A stretch of 64,000 nt of DNA from Odiellus spinosus (taxonomy: Eukaryota; Arthropoda; Arachnida; Opiliones; Phalangiidae). The DNA is taken from contig OY987232.1 in assembly GCA_963920705.1 (NCBI GenBank), forward strand, positions 18,668,442 to 18,732,441, read 5' to 3'. The position numbers and the translations under genes were made by a program. Under the pieces are notes generated by a model. That model worked only from the letters and a program-made list of their open reading frames with translations. It did no database searches and had not been told where the DNA came from. Within the stretch, counting starts at the first letter, position 1. Each line of letters opens with the position of its first letter. Of this stretch, positions 62,401 to 64,000 are shown piece after piece.

Positions 62401-64000
62401 CCTGGGATTCATCGCGCACAAACGAAGGACAAAGTTCTACCCCTGGTCCGTGGCCGGGACGTTATGGGAATAATTCTGAATCATACGGTGTAAATTCCAC
62501 ATCCGGGGCATCAAGAGGAGCCATGAAGATGCCACCGTATAACCGAGATAGAAACATGTACATGCAACCTAATAAGGTAAGGTTTTATAACGGTATTTAA
62601 TTTAATTTGTTTTCGAGTTACGTTAAATAAAAATAACTTTGGTTTTTCTTAAGACTCATCCTGGAATGTCACAGTCCTCTCAACCCTATCCCATTCAGCC
62701 TCAGAAAAAGGAACTAGTTTTTGCTCCCGATACTGTTGAAGGTGTTCGGCCAGTTTTAGTAAAAAAGCGTAAGCTTCAGGCCAAGGATGTCAGTCCAGTT
62801 GAAGCTTGGCGTTTAATGATGGCTATTAAGTCTGGACTTCTGGCCGAAAGCACATGGGCACTCGACGTTCTCTCTGTGTTGTTATACGATGACAATACTG
62901 TGTTATATTTTGGTCTATGTCATCTTCCTGGATTATTGGAAGCTTTGCTAGATCATTACAGAAGGTAAAATTTTTTAACTATTTAATAATAGACAGTTAA
63001 AGCCACCTCTAAAAATTGTACGTCAGATTCAAACGTGAGCAACTTTGTAACAAAATTTTGTATCAAGGTAAGCGTTTGCGTCTGATTAGCAGGATATAGT
63101 TAGGATTAACAGGTTAAAAACTCAAGTTTGTAAACTAACTAGAATATTTGTTTCTTTTTCCCCTTGATTTTAAAATTGTTGGGTCCTCTTTTATATTTAT
63201 TTATGATTTCAAACGCTTAAGGTGCTTGAACATAATATTTGGATTAACGGAGGATGTTGAAATTGGATACGAACTTCATAAACTTAAGAACCAAGATTCT
63301 AAAGAAATCTCAGATCTGAAAAATAAAGAACAACAAACATGGCCTTGGTTCCAGACTGAGCGCGACGCTGAAAAAGATCAGCGCGACAGTTTGGGTTCTA
63401 TCGCCAGCATTGATCCGTGTGATAAGACTGTATTTTTAAATACGGAGAATTACTCTTTTAAAACTAGGTGTAACAAGGTAGTGCGGTGTAGGACAGCTGA
63501 AACGCTCTTTCTAATCGATCCCGATAAAAAATGGGACTGTAGCGAAGGTTTTACCAGCGGTGCGGACCATTGGATGTTAGGAGGAGGCGATACCTCGGCC
63601 TTCATTCAAACGCATTTTGAAAATACTTATAAATTAACTAAATTTGCCCGAGTGATGGAAAATGTTAATAAAGAAAATGCGGAAGGTTCCGATACCGAAG
63701 ACGGAGACTGTGTTAATGGTGCGCGAAACGGCGAAGATAAAGAAAGCAAAAGACTAAGAGATAGCGTCGCTAAAAGAGAAGATAGAGAAAGTGGTAAAGA
63801 ACGCGTAAACACCTCGACCGTCGTTATACCCAAAAAACTCCTTTCTGTTCTTAACTCCAAGAGAAACGCTATTTCTCTAGATGGACTGAATCTTAAAGAG
63901 CTGAAAGAAATTTCTTCTCAAGATAAAGACGACAAACCAAAAACTTTAGTTGAAACGGAAGTATTAAGCTCGGAAAGGGACACTAATGTGATAGTGAAGA
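10516..64000 (+). CDS. ARID1: ARID1/Osa (BAF250), SWI/SNF BAF-complex subunit; 18 exons seen, 3' end outside
   Basis: Coding exons: 10516-11448, 14822-15055, 15505-15669, 45765-46209, 48083-48184, 48653-48778, 50947-51591, 51657-52093, 52454-52492, 52576-52764, 57692-57896, 58219-58975, 59055-59406, 59528-59744, 60005-60082, 62326-62576, 62654-62964, 63222-64000 (open). Phases match at every junction, giving about 2088 codons. The order is: a long Gln/Ser/Gly/Pro-rich N-terminal half with the family's TPTLNQLL motif (residues 236-243), the ARID DNA-binding domain (about 1043-1150), a second Pro-rich disordered stretch, and the BAF250_C (armadillo-like) domain from about 1742. From the family, it is the large subunit that defines the canonical BAF complex and supports nucleosome remodelling at enhancers and promoters. 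The start is ATG 10516 (MAAPAQ, good Kozak context); the frame runs nine codons further upstream without an ATG. Exons inside the 30-kb intron 3 could have been missed. Confidence 0.93.
12885..13500. repeat. CAGGGAAAT repeat field with 51-bp tandem core
   Basis: A 51-bp unit (ATCAGGGAAATTTAAACACA then TTAGGGAAATGTCGGTGAAA) starts at about 13051, 13102, 13153, 13204 and 13255. Diverged single-motif copies lie on both sides. The left edge reads AGGGTTTATACAAAC, like the ends of the transposon-linked arrays elsewhere in this gene. Confidence 0.85.
14278..14620. repeat. 25-bp minisatellite, ~13 copies
   Basis: The unit is GGATTCGTGGAAAATAGGCT plus TAGCT. Variants replace GGATTCGTGG with CGATTGTTTA. 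The AATAGGCTTAGCT core also occurs inside the TTAA MITE family (for example at 27610 and, inverted, at 27775), so the array looks like an amplification of that piece. Confidence 0.9.
14822..15055 (+). CDS. ARID1: ARID1 exon 2 (residues 312-389)
   Basis: It follows TTGCTTAG, runs in phase 0 and ends at CAG|GTAAAA. It encodes a Pro/Gln/Ser-rich stretch ([20 protein letters not shown]) continuous in frame with exon 1. It uses the same MSPG/PQG composition as the ARID1 N-terminus in other animals. Confidence 0.85.
15080..15415. repeat. 40-bp GTCAGGG minisatellite in ARID1 intron 2
   Basis: Six to seven copies of a ~40-bp unit built from AAAAGGTCAGGG, AAAAGTCAGGGAATTTGG and AAATTGGCCC. The left edge, GACTCCTACATGACCTGG, resembles the edges of the arrays at 21560, 36335 and 55136. 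The ORFs across it are repeat artefacts. Confidence 0.9.
15505..15669 (+). CDS. ARID1: ARID1 exon 3 (residues 390-444)
   Basis: The acceptor is ATTTCTATCAG and the donor CAA|GTGAGT, phase 0 at both ends. It encodes [12 protein letters not shown] followed by Gln/Asn/Ser-rich sequence. It is the last exon before the 30-kb intron. Confidence 0.85.
15955..16740. repeat. Inverted/direct repeat cluster GAACTCTGGTTATAACGAAA
   Basis: At least six copies of a motif close to GAACTCTGGTTATAACGAAA occur in both orientations, paired with AGGCCTAGTTTTAGCAGAC. A 281-bp MITE is inserted at 16371-16651. A related cluster lies in intron 10 at 52920-53480. Confidence 0.75.
16371..16651. mobile_element. hAT-like MITE, 281 bp, inserted in the repeat cluster
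   Basis: Inverted termini: CAAGGAGGATTAGACAAGGA on the left and its complement ending CTAATCCTCCTTG on the right, continuing to about 35 bp. A 7-bp direct repeat CTTTAAT flanks both sides (16364-16370, 16652-16658). The interior is CpG-richer than its surroundings (TCACGTGGTCGCTAGCTAGC) and non-coding. Confidence 0.8.
17124..17545. repeat. ~151-bp tandem repeat, 2.8 copies
   Basis: The unit starts GGGTTTTAATTAGTC and includes GACTGTTTTTCAATTGTGGG and CAACAATTATTCCAACTCAC. Copies begin near 17124, 17276 and 17427. A second block of the same unit lies at 19500-19760. Confidence 0.85.
17865..18655. repeat. 31-33-bp minisatellite GGGGGAAATTTATTGG with higher-order structure
   Basis: Five near-identical 33-bp units (TGGAATTATGGGGGAAATTT) are followed by about 17 diverged ~31-bp units. 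Around 18206-18450 four adjacent units repeat as a block of about 123 bp, so a higher-order repeat formed locally. ORFs on both strands here are artefacts of the period. Confidence 0.9.
19500..19760. repeat. Second block of the ~151-bp repeat
   Basis: About 1.7 copies share GACTGTTTTTCAATTGTGGG and TTCCAACTCACACATTCTTA with 17124-17545. Confidence 0.8.
20692..21238. mobile_element. GAGCTCGGAAT-ended MITE, copy 1
   Basis: It begins TAGAGCTCGGAATCGG and ends ATACGAATTCCGAGCTCTA, so the tips are inverted repeats with TA at each edge. The interior (for example AAGCCTTCGCCGCTTTATCT) is almost identical to 23094-23624. It is non-coding. A TA target would fit a Tc1/mariner-like mobiliser, but this is not proven. 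Confidence 0.8.
21560..22590. repeat. Diverged ~40-bp GTCAGGG minisatellite, ~20+ units
   Basis: The units resemble AAAAGTCAGGGAATTTGG plus AAATTGACCCCAAAAGG, with frequent GTCATGG and GTTAGGG variants. A ~280-bp higher-order duplication is visible (about 21780-22015 against 22140-22310). The left edge, GGGCTTCGTACACGACCTGG, is the common edge motif of this family. Confidence 0.9.
22932..23668. mobile_element. TTAA-type MITE family member, interrupted by a GAGCTC MITE
   Basis: The left end, AAAGGGTGAATGCAGCC, leads into CGATTCCTTATCGTTTAAAT and AGGCCTAATAT. After the insertion (23094-23624) the sequence resumes with ATAAAAAATCACTTGTTGTTGGGTTGAATG, which resembles the right end of related copies. 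The right boundary is approximate. Confidence 0.5.
23094..23624. mobile_element. GAGCTCGGAAT-ended MITE, copy 2 (nested)
   Basis: It is about 95% identical by eye to 20692-21238 in the same orientation, with ends TAGAGCTCGGAATTATC and TACGAATTCCGAGCTCTA. It sits inside the element at 22932-23668. Confidence 0.8.
23879..24216 (+). mobile_element. CAGAAG hAT-like MITE, copy A
   Basis: The ends are CAGAAGTAGATGAAACCCTC and GGGTTTCATCGGCTTCTG, inverted over about 40 bp. ATAATAC occurs immediately outside both ends (GATAATAC on the left and, if the final G is included, on the right), a 7-8 bp target duplication. The interior is GC-richer (AGGAGGCGTACGAATCGCGC) and has no real ORF. Confidence 0.82.
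24470..24822. mobile_element. hAT-like element with CAGG(G)TTGCC ends carrying GTCAGGG motifs
   Basis: It runs from CAGGTTTGCCACAGGTCAGG to AAACCGTGGCAACCCTG, inverted tips of about 14 bp. The interior has the diagnostic block GATTCTCAGCTGACGGCGTG followed by AGATTAGAACAAAGATACGC, shared by the copies at 25437, 25920 and 28334. A 77-codon ORF across it is not conserved between copies. Confidence 0.7.
25437..26336. mobile_element. Composite of CAGGGTTGCC elements, internally duplicated
   Basis: Two left-end-like pieces (AGGGTTGCCTC near 25428 and 25549), two copies of the GATTCTCAGCTGACGGTGTG block (about 25691 and 25976), and right ends AAACTGTGCCAACCC (about 26160) and AAACTGTGACAACCCTG (about 26332). 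It looks like a nested or tandemly duplicated pair with GTCAGGG expansion. Confidence 0.65.
26848..27545. mobile_element. Palindromic element with GCGTTCATAC arms (nested)
   Basis: GCGTTCATACTAGGCCTTGG then AATCGATTTAGACC (from 26936) is the inverted partner of GGTTTAAATCGATTT then AAAAGCCTTGTATGAACGC (to 27540). A second inverted pair, CGATTTAAAACGGTAAAATC (about 26859) and GATTTTACCGTTTCAAATCG (about 27331), lies around the CAGAAG MITE. No coding capacity. Confidence 0.6.
26986..27320 (-). mobile_element. CAGAAG hAT-like MITE, copy B (inverted)
   Basis: It is the reverse complement of copies A and C over its whole ~335 bp: CAGAAGCCGATGAAACCCTC at the left, TTTCATCTACTTTTG at the right. I see no direct repeat at its edges, perhaps because of later change in the palindrome it sits in. 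Confidence 0.8.
28334..28745. mobile_element. CAGGGTTGCC hAT-like element, third copy
   Basis: It begins CAGGGTTGCCACAGGTCGGG, carries GATTCTCAGCTGACGGTGTG and TTGGCCAACGCGATTA, and ends AAACTGTGCCAACCC. It is longer than 24470-24822 because of extra GTCAGGG motifs. Confidence 0.7.
28908..29245 (+). mobile_element. CAGAAG hAT-like MITE, copy C
   Basis: Same orientation as copy A and very close to it. ATATAAA occurs on both sides (28901-28907 and 29246-29252), a 7-bp target duplication. Confidence 0.82.
29803..30088 (+). mobile_element. TAGTCCTGG MITE with YY1-like motifs, copy 1
   Basis: The ends are TAGTCCTGGTCGATTTCC and CAAATCGACCAGGACTA. Inside, CCGCCATATTTTTGTAG and CTACAAAAAGATGGCGGCGC form a second inverted pair, each close to the YY1 consensus AAGATGGCGGC. 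A central palindrome, CCTATACTTTATCATATAGG, is present. The inverted copy is at 40960. Confidence 0.85.
30125..30255. repeat. Dispersed ~125-bp duplicate, copy 1
   Basis: It shares AGACAAAAAAGTCA(A/T)CACCCC, CCTCGATATTTTGAGTCGGG and AGGCGGGCCGCGCT with 31803-31921. It is similar by eye at about 85% or more. Its nature is unknown. Confidence 0.7.
30245..30426. mobile_element. Solo right half of the TTAA-type MITE
   Basis: CCAGCTAAGCCTATTTTGAT, GTGTTAATATTTG, AACGATAAGGAATC and finally GTTAGGTTGCATTCTCCCTTT are the reverse complement of the left arm at 26774. No left end is visible nearby. Confidence 0.55.
30809..31510. repeat. Tandem repeat GGATGAAAAATGGTCCAAAA with 266-bp higher-order unit
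   Basis: Short units around GGATGAAAA(A/G)TGGTCCAAAA and GAAGAAAAGTTGTCCAAATA alternate. The whole block starting AGGCCTATTTTTCCTGACAC at 30809 recurs at 31075. About 17 short units are present. Confidence 0.88.
31803..31921. repeat. Dispersed ~125-bp duplicate, copy 2
   Basis: Direct duplicate of 30125-30255, ending in the same AGGCGGGCCGCGCT. Confidence 0.7.
32060..32145 (+). promoter_or_regulatory. CRE-CCAAT-TATA-like promoter module in ARID1 intron 3
   Basis: A perfect TGACGTCA (32077-32084), CCAAT (32113-32117), a half CRE TGACGTA (32122) and TATAAGG (32133-32139) lie in order within 65 bp, ahead of CpG-richer DNA. Individually common motifs, but the order and spacing are promoter-like. 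Confidence 0.35.
32155..32310. mobile_element. Degenerate CAGGGA(C)GGAAATAAG MITE
   Basis: GCAGGGAGGGAAATAAGCAC then CTGGACATTTGTCCGATAAC matches the well-preserved element at 47549-47786. The right end is not clear. Confidence 0.5.
32700..34440. promoter_or_regulatory. CpG-rich block (candidate CpG island) in ARID1 intron 3
   Basis: GC and CpG content rise sharply over about 1.7 kb (for example GCGCCACCAAGCGAGCGAGC near 33070), unlike the AT-rich intron around it. A CT microsatellite lies near 33770. ORFs of 60-153 codons run through it on the plus strand but have no family resemblance or codon regularity. It could be a promoter or enhancer, or a GC-rich insertion. Confidence 0.4.
35805..35965. 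mobile_element. Degenerate GGACAAATGTCC MITE fragment
   Basis: CAGGAATAGAAATAAGAATA, TTATTGGACAATTGTCCAGT and ACCGGACAAATGTCC parallel 47549-47786 with substantial decay. Confidence 0.5.
36335..36965. repeat. GTCAGGG array with 10 identical 30-bp units
   Basis: A left edge GTTCGTATACGACCTGGGAA leads into ~40-bp units, then about ten identical 30-bp units (ACGACAGGGAATTTGAAAAT then TGGCCCAAAA, 36500-36790), then diverged units. The 30-bp period leaves all frames open on both strands, which creates five overlapping false ORFs of 101-140 codons. Confidence 0.95.
37640..38400. repeat. ~172-bp satellite, ~4.4 copies
   Basis: GGCCGTAACTTTT recurs at about 37726, 37898, 38069 and 38242, a period of 171-173 bp. 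Other shared blocks are ATTGCACCATTAGAAAGAAG and GAGCCACTCGTTAAAGATTA. The flanking copies are more diverged. Confidence 0.92.
38925..39469. mobile_element. GAGCTCGGAAT-ended MITE, copy 3 (inverted, diverged)
   Basis: It begins TAGAGCTCGGAATTCGTATA, the reverse complement of the right end of copies 1 and 2, and ends ATTCCGAGCTCTA. Its length (545 bp) matches. The interior differs, so it is a related subfamily. Confidence 0.75.
40440..40855. repeat. ~126-bp tandem repeat with GCGCCAAAAAGCGC hairpins, 3 copies
   Basis: GCGCCAAAAAGCG starts near 40460, 40585 and 40711. Each unit continues with CTTCTTTACTTTAAAATAGA and AAATTAGGCTTAGCG. Related single copies lie at about 43868-44012, 49378-49530 and 54290-54430. 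Confidence 0.85.
40960..41243 (-). mobile_element. TAGTCCTGG MITE with YY1-like motifs, copy 2 (inverted)
   Basis: This is the reverse complement of 29803-30088 at very high identity, including both AAGATGGCGG motifs and the CCTATATGATAAAGTATAGG centre. Confidence 0.85.
42130..43150 (+). promoter_or_regulatory. Candidate alternative ARID1 promoter and untranslated first exon
   Basis: In order: a perfect CRE TGACGTCA (42138-42145), an NRF1-like GCGCATGCGT (42418-42427), a TATA-like TATAAG (42490-42495), CpG-rich sequence to about 42950, and a strong donor CTG|GTAAGTG at 43150/43151. The frame leading into the donor is closed by TAA at 43124, so the exon would be 5' UTR. Spliced to exon 4 (45765), the first in-frame ATG would be in exon 4 (SRSMSPAIG), removing the first ~590 residues but keeping ARID and BAF250_C. 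This is inference from motifs and composition. Confidence 0.4.
43436..43731. mobile_element. TTAA-flanked MITE with ~120-bp arms
   Basis: TTAA (43432-43435 and 43732-43735) flanks a 296-bp near-perfect palindrome that begins AGGGAGAATGAAAGGCCGAA and ends in its complement. A TTAA target is typical of piggyBac-type mobilisation, although the tips are not the standard CCY. Confidence 0.85.
43868..44012. repeat. Dispersed AAGCCTAATTCGGG repeat
   Basis: AAATATGTTTTCTGGTTGAT, TAAGCCTAATTCGGGACTAA and GGCGCGTGATTTTGGCGCG relate it to the 126-bp tandem at 40440 and to 49430-49530. Confidence 0.6.
45765..46209 (+). CDS. ARID1: ARID1 exon 4 (residues 445-593)
   Basis: The acceptor is TTTATATCAG and the donor ATTG|GTAAGC (phase 1 out). 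It encodes a Ser/Gly/Gln-rich region ending [20 protein letters not shown], comparable to the GPSPSPVGSP block of ARID1A. Overlapping ORFs in the other frames, including a 172-codon one, are shadows. Confidence 0.88.
46210..48082 (+). other. ARID1 intron 4
   Basis: This 1.9-kb intron has a hAT-like MITE at 47549-47786 nested in an older repeat, and a GTCAGGG fragment near 47900. No exon is visible. Confidence 0.75.
47549..47786. mobile_element. hAT-like MITE, 238 bp, perfect 8-bp target duplication
   Basis: The ends are CAGGGACGGAAATAAG and CTTATTTCCGTCCCTG. GTGCAATC flanks both sides exactly (47541-47548, 47787-47794). The interior holds four TATCGGACA-type motifs, two forming GGACA(A)ATGTCC palindromes. 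Degenerate relatives lie at 32155 and 35805. Confidence 0.92.
48083..48184 (+). CDS. ARID1: ARID1 exon 5 (residues 593-627)
   Basis: [20 protein letters not shown] matches the conserved MPPRPPSGQSDS block of vertebrate ARID1. It is 102 bp, phase 1 in and out, donor GTAAGT. Confidence 0.9.
48653..48778 (+). CDS. ARID1: ARID1 exon 6 (residues 627-669)
   Basis: A 126-bp exon in phase 1 encoding [20 protein letters not shown] and a Tyr/Gln/Gly-rich tail. The donor AAG|GTGACT is weak, so regulated skipping is conceivable and would keep the frame. Confidence 0.85.
48840..49050. repeat. ~108-bp tandem duplication in ARID1 intron 6
   Basis: TCAGCCAACTTGTTTCTATC then AAAATCGATCGTGTTA occurs twice (about 48870 and 48970) with the same following sequence. 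Confidence 0.85.
49378..49530. repeat. Dispersed AAGCCTAATTCGGG repeat, second copy
   Basis: TTCTGGTTGATTTTTTTCGT and TAAGCCTAATTCGGGCCTAA match 43868-44012. An 81-codon ORF beginning near 49521 just downstream is unsupported. Confidence 0.55.
50128..50245. mobile_element. Right-end fragment of the CAGGGTTGCC element
   Basis: AAAAATTGGGTTGTATTAGC, GGGAAAATCGTTGGAAAAGG and AAACTGTGGCAACTCTG match the right third of 24470-24822. Confidence 0.65.
50947..51591 (+). CDS. ARID1: ARID1 exon 7 (residues 669-884)
   Basis: A 645-bp exon, phase 1 in and out, rich in Gly, Ser, Asn, Pro and Tyr, with [17 protein letters not shown] and an Ala-rich run ([20 protein letters not shown]). In other ARID1 proteins a comparable Ala/His helix-prone stretch lies ahead of the ARID. 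It is separated from exon 8 by only 65 bp. Confidence 0.88.
51657..52093 (+). CDS. ARID1: ARID1 exon 8 (residues 884-1029)
   Basis: It begins [15 protein letters not shown] and ends [16 protein letters not shown], the conserved PSWPRTP block preceding the ARID. Phase 1 in, 0 out, donor GTAAGT. The next-frame ORF of 103 codons is a shadow. Confidence 0.9.
52454..52492 (+). CDS. ARID1: ARID1 exon 9, 13-codon microexon
   Basis: A 39-bp exon ([13 protein letters not shown]) between CTGTTCAG and GTAAGT, phase 0 on both sides. It lies just before the ARID. Skipping it would keep the frame. Confidence 0.8.
52576..52764 (+). CDS. ARID1: ARID1 exon 10: first half of the ARID domain
   Basis: Residues 1043-1105: [20 protein letters not shown] and [20 protein letters not shown] then RGGFVE. 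This is nearly the same as fly Osa ([23 protein letters not shown]). The ARID binds AT-rich or unspecific DNA. Donor GAG|GTCAGT, phase 0. Confidence 0.95.
52920..53480. repeat. Inverted/direct repeat cluster, second block
   Basis: Alternating AACTCTGGTTATAACGAAAA and TTGATTATAACCAGTGACC motifs with AGCAGATGAAC link this block to 15955-16740. A ~180-bp unit (AGACCTAGGCTTAGCAGATG) occurs twice. Confidence 0.8.
54290..54430. repeat. Dispersed AATTAGGCTTAGC repeat, third copy
   Basis: TCTTAACTTTAAATCAGAAT, CCCGAATTAGGCTTAGC and TCAGTATTAGCTAAAGTAAT relate it to the 126-bp units at 40440. Confidence 0.5.
55136..55367. mobile_element. hAT-like element ending CAGGGCTTGTAC / GTACGAACCCTG
   Basis: It begins CAGGGCTTGTACAAAACCTGG-like sequence and ends GATTCGTACGAACCCTG. 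Between them are diverged GTCAGGGA motifs. It is the clearest case where both ends of the element that carries this minisatellite can be seen. Confidence 0.55.
57200..57440. repeat. Degenerate ATATCA...CAGTTTAGTTTCAAAAA repeat
   Basis: Five to six irregular units of about 50 bp share GATATCAACTCAGCATCAG or AATCAGTTTAGTTTCAAAAA. Confidence 0.6.
57692..57896 (+). CDS. ARID1: ARID1 exon 11: second half of the ARID domain
   Basis: Residues 1106-1174: [40 protein letters not shown], then [30 protein letters not shown] and PIIQQVE are as in Osa. Phase 0 in, 1 out. Confidence 0.95.
58219..58975 (+). CDS. ARID1: ARID1 exon 12 (residues 1174-1426)
   Basis: Pro/Gly/His/Tyr-rich linker after the ARID, starting [20 protein letters not shown] and ending [14 protein letters not shown], similar to the GGPYDRVR block of ARID1A. 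The start could be off by one base: I placed it from the frame, with an acceptor at CTCTCAG; CCTCCAG 24 bp later would also keep frame. Overlapping ORFs are shadows. Confidence 0.85.
59055..59406 (+). CDS. ARID1: ARID1 exon 13 (residues 1427-1543)
   Basis: Separated from exon 12 by a 79-bp intron (donor AAAG|GTAATT, acceptor AATTAG). It encodes [20 protein letters not shown] and a long Pro/Ala/Gln run. Phase 2 in, 0 out. The open frame running across the intron from 58741 is not the coding frame upstream. Confidence 0.85.
59528..59744 (+). CDS. ARID1: ARID1 exon 14 (residues 1544-1616)
   Basis: A CT microsatellite serves as the polypyrimidine tract before the acceptor CGTTTAG. It encodes [20 protein letters not shown] and KRHPDFM, comparable to KRHEGEM in ARID1A. 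Phase 0 in, 1 out. Confidence 0.87.
60005..60082 (+). CDS. ARID1: ARID1 exon 15 (26 codons)
   Basis: [20 protein letters not shown] plus AGPGQP, acceptor TTATTACAG, donor CTG|GTGAGC, phase 1 in and out. It could be a cassette exon. Confidence 0.8.
60924..61039. mobile_element. Short foldback MITE, 116 bp
   Basis: The left end ATACCCTCTTCAAACAAAGC then GTAATTA is the inverted partner of TAATTACGTTTCGTC then TGAAGAGGGTAT at the right. The middle holds a second pair around AACCCAGGTTAATC/CCTTGGTTAAAT. Confidence 0.75.
61948..62062. promoter_or_regulatory. Heat-shock-element-like cluster
   Basis: GAAttTTCcaGAAcaTTC at 61963-61980 is four alternating pentamers with exact HSF spacing, preceded by TTCtaGAA (61948-61955). 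A second group, TTCtgGAAcgTTC (62028-62040) and GAAcaTTC (62045-62052), follows. No gene start is adjacent other than ARID1 itself. Confidence 0.4.
62326..62576 (+). CDS. ARID1: ARID1 exon 16 (residues 1642-1725)
   Basis: [20 protein letters not shown] and [20 protein letters not shown], then [18 protein letters not shown]. The acceptor is TTCTTTAG. The frame is open further upstream, but phase and consensus choose this start. Phase 1 in, 0 out. Confidence 0.85.
62654..62964 (+). CDS. ARID1: ARID1 exon 17: start of BAF250_C
   Basis: [40 protein letters not shown] and [18 protein letters not shown] align closely with human ARID1A ([33 protein letters not shown]). [14 protein letters not shown] follows. 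This region packs against the core BAF module. Phase 0 in, 2 out. Confidence 0.95.
63222..64000 (+). CDS. ARID1: ARID1 exon 18: BAF250_C continued, open at window edge
   Basis: [20 protein letters not shown] continues the ARID1A-like RRCLIEIFGI block. [17 protein letters not shown] matches the conserved WRIGGGDTTEHIQTHFE. Between and after these are charged, less conserved loops (EDREKESGKER-like). It remains open for 260 codons to the last base. A minus-strand ORF at 63627-63860 is a shadow. Confidence 0.93.

Overview
This is a nuclear window from an invertebrate animal. Genes are split by GT-AG introns, the sequence is AT-rich, and the introns are full of minisatellites and short palindromic DNA transposons. 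The RPL5 and ARID1 proteins look metazoan. The ARID and C-terminal regions of ARID1 resemble protostome Osa more than vertebrate ARID1A, but I cannot name the species from sequence alone.

Layout. 1-2.2 kb: AT-rich DNA with a foldback element. 2198-3760: one intact 520-codon ORF derived from a Harbinger-type (ISL2EU/IS4EU-like) transposase; it keeps the DNA-binding helix-turn-helix but apparently lacks two of the three catalytic acids. 3.8-5.4 kb: palindromic repeats. 5446-8168, minus strand: complete seven-exon ribosomal protein L5 gene (298 aa), with an almost uniform 28-bp minisatellite filling intron 4. 8536-8846, plus strand: two-exon bublin coiled-coil gene (84 aa), head-to-head with RPL5 across about 370 bp. 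10516-64000, plus strand: the 5' 18 coding exons of an ARID1/Osa gene, the BAF-specific subunit of SWI/SNF. It is open at the right edge, with about 2088 codons seen and the end of the C-terminal domain still to come.

ARID1 dominates the window. Most of its introns are ordinary and two are very short (65 and 79 bp), but intron 3 is 30 kb and intron 10 is 4.9 kb. Intron 3 holds most of the repeats: hAT-like MITEs with 7-8 bp target duplications, a TTAA MITE, a GAGCTC-ended family, a family with paired YY1-like motifs, a 172-bp satellite, and several minisatellites built from a motif like AAAAGTCAGGGAATTTGG. Intron 3 also has two CpG-richer, promoter-like stretches (32.0-34.4 kb and 42.1-43.15 kb). 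The second ends in a strong splice donor and is a candidate alternative first exon joining exon 4.

The host genes are housekeeping or chromatin functions and form no pathway together. The points most worth a second look are the exapted transposase, the link between transposon ends and minisatellite birth, the candidate internal ARID1 promoter, a dense heat-shock-element-like cluster in ARID1 intron 15, and the iterated 3'-splice-site-like minisatellite in RPL5. I found no CRISPR array, no rRNA or tRNA gene, and no recognisable reverse transcriptase.
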